This document shows, in pieces, positions 58,204 through 64,000 of a stretch of DNA of 64,000 nucleotides. The stretch comes from Tritrichomonas musculus (lineage: Eukaryota; Parabasalia; Tritrichomonadida; Tritrichomonadidae): contig JAPFFF010000009.1 in NCBI GenBank assembly GCA_039105265.1, positions 1,674,001-1,738,000 of the forward strand. Direction: 5' to 3'. Every line of letters begins with the position of its first letter. Position 1 is the stretch's first letter. A program made the position numbers and the translations under genes. Under the pieces are notes generated by a model. The model saw nothing but the letters and a program-made list of their open reading frames with translations, did not search any database and was not told the DNA's origin.

Positions 58204-59193
58204 ATGAAAACGATATTGACACATGGTAAAATGAATTATGAAAGAACGAATAATAAAAAGAATTATGAAATAGGTCCCTACATTAGGCGAACAAAACTTT
58301 TCGATGACTTTTATGGAATAGACAAAGACGATGGTAATAAAGTAGTAATACGTATTTTTCCATTTCCGTATAACTTGTCAAATGAGGCGATTAATAGAAT
58401 TAAAAACATTCATAATAAATTAGGAAAAAGTATATACGCTCAAGAATTACTTGAATGTCCTCAAGACCAAGGTACGGGTATTACTTCACTTATTTTTAAG
58501 TATTATCCAAAAATTCCTCTTGAAACGCTTCGCGAATCAGGTGAATTATTTTATACAAAGTTTATACCATCATTTATATATAAAGGTATCCTATGTTTAC
58601 AAGAATTGAGAAATTTAAAAATATGTCATCATGATATTTGTCTTGAAAATGTATATTTTGCCATGGAAAATGAAGCAAGTAATAATAATGAAAAAAATGT
58701 TAATCAAAACCCACTGAAATTTACTTTTAAACTTTTAAATTGGACGTTTGCAACAGTTGCTCATGGCAATTCCCAAAGTAATAATATGAACCAAAATAAA
58801 TCTCTTTTTAACACTAACAATACAGGTAAAAATCCAAATGGTTCAATGGTTGATGAAAGAAAGGATCACAAAGTTGCAATAACGCCAAGATATCAATATA
58901 ATTGTAATTTAGAAGATACTTTAACTAAAGATCCTTATAAACGTGATCTTTGGGATTTTGCAATAACTGTTCTTTCATTATTCAATGAAGAAGGTATTCC
59001 AGAATTACTTTCTCAAATTGATAATAAATCTAAAATTAATTGGATTCCATTTCTCAAAAACTATCATCAATACAAAGAGCATTGTCAGAAAGTTAAATTT
59101 TTTTTTGAGAAGGTTTTTGATTTAAAATGTTCATCAGAGAAAATTCTTATTGATCTAATCTTTAATGATTTTTTCACTTTAGATTTTCTTTAA
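58204..59193 (+). CDS. Protein kinase-like protein, probable pseudokinase
   Basis: The 329-residue protein has a kinase-like fold with degraded catalytic sites. The beta-3 segment KVVIRIF carries Arg50 where Lys is expected. The catalytic loop reads CHHDICLENVYF (141-152): Asp144 and Asn149 are kept, but the Lys two after the Asp is Cys146. The metal-binding DFG is LNWT, with Asn179 in place of Asp. An Asn-rich insert (about 158-215) sits where the activation segment would be, and no APE is visible, though RDLWDFAITVLSLF matches the following helix. No orthology assigned. Most likely a scaffold or regulator; residual ATP binding cannot be excluded. Confidence 0.82.
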   Translation: MKTILTHGKMNYERTNNKKNYEIGPYIRRTKLFDDFYGIDKDDGNKVVIRIFPFPYNLSNEAINRIKNIHNKLGKSIYAQELLECPQDQGTGITSLIFKYYPKIPLETLRESGELFYTKFIPSFIYKGILCLQELRNLKICHHDICLENVYFAMENEASNNNEKNVNQNPLKFTFKLLNWTFATVAHGNSQSNNMNQNKSLFNTNNTGKNPNGSMVDERKDHKVAITPRYQYNCNLEDTLTKDPYKRDLWDFAITVLSLFNEEGIPELLSQIDNKSKINWIPFLKNYHQYKEHCQKVKFFFEKVFDLKCSSEKILIDLIFNDFFTLDFL

Positions 59194-59784
59194 TGCTTAC
59201 TTCGGTAATTTGGCAAAAAATGGAAACCTTTATTTTATGAGACAATGCTAATAGCGAATCATTGATTTCATAAAAAGAAGATTTGAATTGATATATGATC
59301 TTTTATTAATAATTTAAAAAGATGGTATTTTGTTATTAAACTCAAATTTAAGATATTTTTTTAATAAAAACATTTTTTAAGAGAATCAAAAAAAATAAAA
59401 CCCCCTGCATTTTTGTTTTTATGAAAAAAATATATTTTAATAATAAATTTGGAAATACATTCCAATGTGGAATAAAATATAATTTAGGACCATCTTTAAT
59501 TACTGAACGAATAAAAAGATAAATACTATTATTTTTTACATAACATAAAAATCAATGTTCTCTCCTGCATGATTGATTTATATATGTGCTCCATATCATT
59601 ATTTTCTTTCTAATGAAAGAAAAACGAAAAAAAATTATTATTATTATTATTAATACGATATAAGCTTATGGCCATGAGGTTTTTATGCGTTATATACTTA
59701 TTAAAAAAATCATGAATGAATATTTTTTAATTTTATAATAATAATAGTTATTTTTTTATGATAAAATTGATGATTTATTTATAC
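59194..59784. other. AT-rich intergenic stretch
   Basis: Extremely AT-rich (for example runs of ATT triplets near 59635). No gene seen. Confidence 0.5.
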
Positions 59785-60640
59785 AGAAATTCGTTATTTT
59801 TTATTTATAATAACGTACAAAAATACGTTTTTATATTCAAAAAAACACGTTTTTGACCACGCGAGGTCTCAATATTCTATGTGAATACGTTATAATTTGA
59901 CATTTTTGAAAAATGAATATCCTAATATTTACTGAATAATATAATAATATTTATTTATATATGACTTTATATAAGATTATTATAATATTTATTAGTTTTA
60001 ATCTTCTTCAAAAAAAATAATTAAAGGATTTCCAAAAATTGCCCATTTTAAAAAATTCGTTATTATAATATTCGTTATTTTAAAAAATAACGAGCCAAAA
60101 TACGTTTTTATATTCAAAAAAACACGTTTTTGACCACGCGAGGTCTCAATATTCTATGTAAATACGTTATTATTTGACATTTTTGAAAAAGGAATATCCT
60201 AATATTTACTGAATAATATAATAATATTTATTTATATATGACTTTATATAAGATTATTATAATATTTATTAGTTTTAATCTGCTTCAAAAAAAATAATTG
60301 AAGTGTCTCTAAAATATATAATTTTAAAAAAATCGTTATTTTAAAATACGTTACCTTAGAAAATAACGAGCAAAAATACGTTTTTGACCACGCGAGGTCT
60401 CAATATTCTATATAAATACGTTAAAATTAATTATTTTTAAAAGATTAATATCTTAATATTTATATTTTATATGATTATTATTATTATCAATATATGGTTT
60501 ATAATATATATTATGATTTATTATGATATTATTAATATATCAATTATTATATTTAATCGAAATTTAAGTGAAAATAAAAAACATGTAACGTATAAAAATA
60601 CGTTATTTATAAAACTATATTTTTGGTATTTGATTTTTTT
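59785..60640. repeat. Tandem repeat array, three units with a conserved CGCG core
   Basis: Units of about 277 and 254 bp follow each other, marked by identical cores starting GACCACGCGAGGTC at 59855, 60132 and 60386. The first two units are nearly identical over about 240 bp; the third is diverged, and shortened around the core, but keeps ACGTTTTTGACCACGCGAGG and the following TCTCAATATTCTAT unchanged. Each core is preceded and followed by TACGTT or AATAACG motifs in both orientations. The core 14-mer is palindromic except for its fifth and tenth bases. No coding frame. Confidence 0.88.
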
Positions 60641-61221
60641 TTTCATTATTTATTTATAAAAAATGGCAAAAAATAATTTCTTTACAAAGATTATTAGTTT
60701 ATTTGAAAAAAAATGGTTCAAAATCTATGAATTATCTATTTATGTAAATATGCAACAATAAAAGCTTCATTTTGTAAAAAAAATAACCCATCTAATTTAT
60801 AGTTGGGTATAAATCTTATTTAGATGAGAAAATAATACACACATTGATTAAAAAATAGAAATAAAAAAAATCATCATCACGTAACTTCATACATATTTAA
60901 GTTGACCTTGTAAAAAATTATGGGTCTTATTTATCTAACAATTTAATTATGCTTTATCAGAAAAAAAAAAAATAAATCGTGTATCATTTATATCGCTAAT
61001 ATTCCATAAATATTTTCGATTAGAATAAAACTTTATATAAATATAGAAGCTTTGTAAATATTCATTATAAGTTTGTTAATGAAAAATATCAATAAAATGA
61101 TGGGATTCCATATAAATAAAAACTTTTATTCTCCCGATAAAAATTGTAAACGGTTTTGGTGGGGGTTTTAAAAAAATTGATTAAAAGTTTTATCCAAAAT
61201 GAGATAATATTAATAAAAAAT
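60641..61221. other. AT-rich intergenic stretch
   Basis: No gene or repeat that I can support; it ends at the tRNA, whose T-rich 3' flank on the minus strand (T run at about 61215-61220) would serve as Pol III terminator. Confidence 0.5.
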
Positions 61222-61292
61222 GTCCCACTGCGGAATCGAACCGCAGTCTGATCCGTGTCAAGGATCTATTCTAACCATTATACTAGTGGGAC
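61222..61292 (-). tRNA. tRNA with GAC anticodon, read as tRNA-Val(GAC)
   Basis: The minus strand folds as a 71-nt tRNA: acceptor GTCCCAC/GTGGGAC, D-arm with TAGTATAATGGTTAGAA (box A), anticodon stem GATCC/GGATC with loop TTGACAC, and T-arm TGCGG/CCGCA with loop TTCGATT (box B). U33 is followed by G-A-C, which reads Val codons GTC/GTT. The discriminator is A (encoded). A T run follows for termination. No intron. The body resembles eukaryotic tRNA-Asp (anticodon GTC), so a changed Asp tRNA is the alternative; the A discriminator argues for Val. Confidence 0.9.
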
Positions 61293-61384
61293 TAGACAAT
61301 TTATTGGTTAAATATTTTACCTTCCATCTATATTTTAATAATTGTTAATTTTCAGTTTATTTTTATAGATTTTTATCTAGATAA

Positions 61385-61966
61385 ATGGACGAGAATCAAC
61401 CATTTCGCATTATTATCGAAAATGCCAATCTCAATATTGAACGTGGATATGCTCTTCTTACTAATTCTATACTTAAAGTCAAAAGACGAGAAGGAAATCG
61501 TAATCATTTAGCGCAAACTGTTAAAATCAGTCAAATTGATATTGATAAAGAAAAAAAATCAAAAGAATTACTTCAAAAGCTTCAAGAGAAAAAAAATCGT
61601 TATAGTGAAGAAGCAAATCAATTAATTTCTAGTATTCAAATTAAATCGAAAGAAGAAAAAAAAAAATTGATTAAAGAAATATATTCTGCGACAGAAAGGC
61701 TCAGAAATGCAACTGAAAATGTTCAACTTACCAAAATGATGATGAATTCAGAAATTGAAATTCCTAATATTGAATCAGCTGCTTATGCAGAAAAATTACA
61801 AGAACAACTACAAAGAGCAAAAGAGAAAATTGAGAAAATGAATAAAAAAAAAAGTGGGTGGGATGCAACTCTAGCCGAACTTGAAGAATTAGAAAAAAAT
61901 AATAAAGGGCAACTCCCACATCGTACGCGACCAAAAAGCGATTTTCAAAAGATTCTAAATTCTTAA
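61385..61966 (+). CDS. Small coiled-coil protein, unknown
   Basis: The 193-residue protein is Lys/Glu/Gln-rich and mostly helical: a short N-terminal part (MDENQPFRIIIENANLN), coiled-coil segments at about 50-115 and 130-175 (EKLQEQLQRAKEKIEKMNKK), and a basic C-terminus (PHRTRPKSDFQKILNS). No domain recognised. It starts 92 bp beyond the 5' end of the minus-strand tRNA, so the two are divergently transcribed. Confidence 0.82.
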   Translation: MDENQPFRIIIENANLNIERGYALLTNSILKVKRREGNRNHLAQTVKISQIDIDKEKKSKELLQKLQEKKNRYSEEANQLISSIQIKSKEEKKKLIKEIYSATERLRNATENVQLTKMMMNSEIEIPNIESAAYAEKLQEQLQRAKEKIEKMNKKKSGWDATLAELEELEKNNKGQLPHRTRPKSDFQKILNS

Positions 61967-62013
61967 TTTTTTAATCAATTATAAATTTGCTATCAAAAAA
62001 ATGACAATGATTT

Positions 62014-63015
62014 TTATTTAGCTTCTTTGAAAACATCATCTGGGCCCTTTTCAACATTTATATCCAATTTTTCTTCTTCTTCTTGTTTTCTTAAGTTCTT
62101 TAATCTTTCAGCTTCTTTATTCTTTAATTCAAAGACAGTATAAAATACAACGCCGACCATTGAAATGCAGAGGCCGAGAATCTTCTTTTTGAACTGTTCT
62201 GATGACTCTTGACGAGATGGAAACATTATCAATCCAAAAATAAAAATCAGCATTGTTTTCACATGTCCAACAACTTGGAAAGTAACTGGTCCTGCTTTTC
62301 CTATGAGGGAAAATCCAATGACATTTCCAAGAACAGCCAAAAGACCTGTTGCAATTATAAGAAGTATTTCTGTTGATTGAAAATCGTGTTGTAAAATATT
62401 GTTTTTACCACTAGTTTCAATAAAAATGCCTGCAACTATGCAAATGCTAAATTGCGGGATTCCAACCAAATAGTTTAACTGCGTTCCACTAACTGAGTAT
62501 TGGCGTTGAAGTCCTTGTGTTTGAGATTGATAAATTGTTGTAGCAACAACAGCAATAGCTGCGATGATTGTTCCCATGGTATTAAATTGGACATCGTTAA
62601 CTGTAAATAGGCAAAGTCCAACAAGCAAAATTCCAAGTGAAAATAATGTGTTAGAAGGTGTTTTTGTATTTTGGAAGAAATATTTATAAATCACCATGCA
62701 TGGAATATTGCAAAGTTTCGAAAGTTGATAAAATCCAATTGAATTCATCTTAAGATTAAAGTTCATTGCTACAATTGAAAGGACACCAAAAAATCCTTGA
62801 ATCCAGCAAGCTTTTTGTGGAACATTATGTGATATTTCGAAGAAGTGGAGTTTTCCCATGATGGAAAGTAGCCCAAATGTTAAAAGAAAATGGAACGATG
62901 TTAAAAATGTCGGGCACCCGAAATTATAATTTGTCATCACTTGCTTAATTGTTAAAATAAGTGCTGTTGATGTAAAAATAGACCCAATGATTAAAAGAAA
63001 AGTTGTTGGAATCAT
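62014..63015 (-). CDS. Nucleotide-sugar/triose-phosphate transporter family protein (SLC35E-like)
   Basis: The 333-residue protein has about ten membrane spans of the drug/metabolite transporter fold. Features of the TPT branch: GCPTFLTSFHFLLTF in span 2, NLKMNSIGFYQLSKLCNIP in span 4 (family N..L.xNSVGFYQ..K), TQLNYLVGIPQ in the middle, and GPVTFQVVGHVKTMLI in span 9, matching SLC35E3-type carriers. A charged cytosolic tail (about 298-333) ends FKEAK, a possible dilysine-like ER/Golgi signal. Expected in Golgi or ER; the substrate cannot be told from sequence. It converges with the coiled-coil gene (47 bp apart). Confidence 0.92.
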   Translation of the reverse strand: MIPTTFLLIIGSIFTSTALILTIKQVMTNYNFGCPTFLTSFHFLLTFGLLSIMGKLHFFEISHNVPQKACWIQGFFGVLSIVAMNFNLKMNSIGFYQLSKLCNIPCMVIYKYFFQNTKTPSNTLFSLGILLVGLCLFTVNDVQFNTMGTIIAAIAVVATTIYQSQTQGLQRQYSVSGTQLNYLVGIPQFSICIVAGIFIETSGKNNILQHDFQSTEILLIIATGLLAVLGNVIGFSLIGKAGPVTFQVVGHVKTMLIFIFGLIMFPSRQESSEQFKKKILGLCISMVGVVFYTVFELKNKEAERLKNLRKQEEEEKLDINVEKGPDDVFKEAK

Positions 63016-63387
63016 TAAAAGATAAGTTGAAAAATAATCGAAAAAAAAATTCTCTTCAAAAAAGTGAAATCGTTTTTTTTTTTTTTACTATTAAAAAGTT
63101 CTGTCAAGCTTAAAATGTCAAGATCAATTCATCTGACATTGATAATTTATAATAGCCTAAATGTTCCAAGAATCCATATTTTATAATAGGGTTTTTCTAC
63201 CTTTTTTTGATTCAACAAAATCACTTTAATTATTTGGATGTAACTCTTTAAAAAATTTTTAGTAGTTAATGAAATCCGAAACATAACTAGTGAATATACT
63301 CCAAATAAAGAGAGAGGTAAAAAAGAAATTGAGATAACCTACAATTATTCTATTTTTAAAAAATACCAAAAATTAATATAAATCTAA
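63016..63387. other. Intergenic spacer
   Basis: AT-rich spacer between the transporter and CK2 genes, with a 15-base T run near 63073-63087. No gene seen. Confidence 0.5.
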
Positions 63388-64000
63388 TTAATATTCATAT
63401 GTATTATTAAAGAAAGGATTTAAAAGAGCATCTGCTGCATTTGGCCTGTATTCAGGTTCTGGGTAAAGGAGTTCACTCAGAAAATCAAGTGATTCTCTAG
63501 TTATTAAATGGCGTGTGTGTGGTAGTGCGTATTCAAGAAAACTTTGTCTATTCAAATATGGAAACTTCTTCTTTTTACCATATCTCATTGCTAGTCTTTT
63601 CATTCTCAGCTTTCCATAAAATTCAACCTGCCTTAATAAAACATCTTCATTATCATGACCAGAAAAAAATGAATGTACTCCAAACATTAAGTTTGCCATC
63701 ACGCACCCAGCAGCCCAAATATCAACTTTCTGGTTATAATAGTTATAAGACAAAAGAAGTTCAGGTGCTTTGTATGATTTAGTACCAGTTTTAGGTGAAT
63801 ATGATCGACCTTTTACGATATAATCAGCAAGACCCCAGTCAATTAAAAAAAGTTTATGATCCTTAAATGAAACAATCATGTTTTGCCATTTAACATCCCT
63901 ATGAAAAATTTTATTATAATGTGTCGAATTTAGTGCTTGTAATAAAGATTTCATTACCCATTTTAAATCTTGATAAGACGGAATACAGTTTGAGTCACTT
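63388..64000 (-). CDS. CSNK2A: Casein kinase 2 catalytic subunit alpha, partial
   Basis: Ser/Thr kinase of the CK2 family. The gene runs off the right edge; the frame stays open beyond the Met at 63954 for 15 more codons to the window end (ending ...SYQDLKWV before MKSLL), so this is only the C-terminal part. Present: catalytic loop FHRDVKWQNMI, the CK2-specific DWG in place of DFG (FLIDWGLADY), activation-segment end YKAPELL, DIWAAGC, and SGHDNEDVLLRQ, matching CK2's HGHDNYDQL, and the end SLDFLSELL ... NPFF. All catalytic residues in this part are intact. Confidence 0.93.
   Translation of the reverse strand, partial: SDSNCIPSYQDLKWVMKSLLQALNSTHYNKIFHRDVKWQNMIVSFKDHKLFLIDWGLADYIVKGRSYSPKTGTKSYKAPELLLSYNYYNQKVDIWAAGCVMANLMFGVHSFFSGHDNEDVLLRQVEFYGKLRMKRLAMRYGKKKKFPYLNRQSFLEYALPHTRHLITRESLDFLSELLYPEPEYRPNAADALLNPFFNNTYEY

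Noticed and set aside
59785-60640. CRISPR-like array
   Set aside because: Only three long units with repeated, not unique, spacers, in a eukaryotic context; it is a tandem repeat.
61222-61292. Reading the tRNA as tRNA-Asp
   Set aside because: The loop TTGACAC gives anticodon GAC, not GTC, and the discriminator is A; similarity of the body alone does not outweigh this.
1-64000. Spliceosomal introns with the parabasalid ACTAACACACAG 3' motif
   Set aside because: I did not find this motif in the window by eye, and all recognised genes are uninterrupted.

Overview
The window looks like a gene-dense chromosomal segment from an AT-rich, intron-poor protist. My best guess is a parabasalid of the Tritrichomonas/Trichomonas kind. 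Reasons: all genes are uninterrupted reading frames with very short spacers; typical eukaryotic genes are present (calmodulin, UAP56-type helicase, acidic ribosomal P1, TAF5, LUC7, CK2 alpha, USP7-type deubiquitinase, CDC50, UGGT); a DUF3447-like ankyrin protein of the sort expanded in trichomonads is present; flagellar proteins (AK7-like, SPAG16/PF20-like) occur; and Asn/Asp-rich low-complexity inserts are common. The species assignment is inference. I see no bacterial operon structure and no organellar sequence.

Region by region: 1-9 kb is almost gene-free and full of DNA-transposon debris. It holds a foldback at 551-760, a three-layer nest of non-autonomous elements at 1069-2496 with readable target-site duplications, a decayed Tc1-like element at 2712-4056, and further inverted-repeat elements at 4241-4456, 7116-7502 and 8688-8958. 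At 9.0-11.2 kb there is a gene of the AAA-ATPase-like/DUF1703 family, probably of bacterial origin. From 12.5 to 64 kb ordinary genes follow on both strands: P1, UAP56-like helicase, a tiny membrane-protein ORF, calmodulin, CDC50, a Grp170-like Hsp70, AK7-like, a long coiled coil, USP7-like, a PDI-like thioredoxin, an unknown, an ankyrin protein, a small Cys-rich protein, a coiled coil, a large pseudokinase, TAF5, an EEF1AKMT4/METTL13-type methyltransferase, an EF-hand protein, a class 3 lipase, LUC7, an RNFT-type RING protein, a SPAG16 N-terminal-only protein, an HMG-box protein, UGGT, a small pseudokinase, a tRNA, a coiled coil, a TPT/SLC35 transporter and a partial CK2 alpha at the right edge.

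Two functional groups stand out. One serves the secretory pathway: Grp170-like chaperone, PDI-like protein, UGGT, CDC50 flippase subunit, RNFT-type E3 and SLC35-type carrier. The other is axonemal or cytoskeletal: AK7-like, PF20/SPAG16-like, and long coiled coils. Several enzymes carry substitutions at textbook catalytic positions (AK7-like P-loop lysine, UGGT DxD, two pseudokinases, the Tc1 transposase glutamate).

The most puzzling non-coding features are a three-unit repeat array around 59.8-60.6 kb whose strictly conserved core contains a near-palindrome centred on CGCG, and a lone GC-rich hairpin at 51818-51921. The reading frames supplied with the window sometimes begin at TTG or other non-ATG codons or at unlikely upstream ATGs; I moved starts to a supported ATG where needed and say so.
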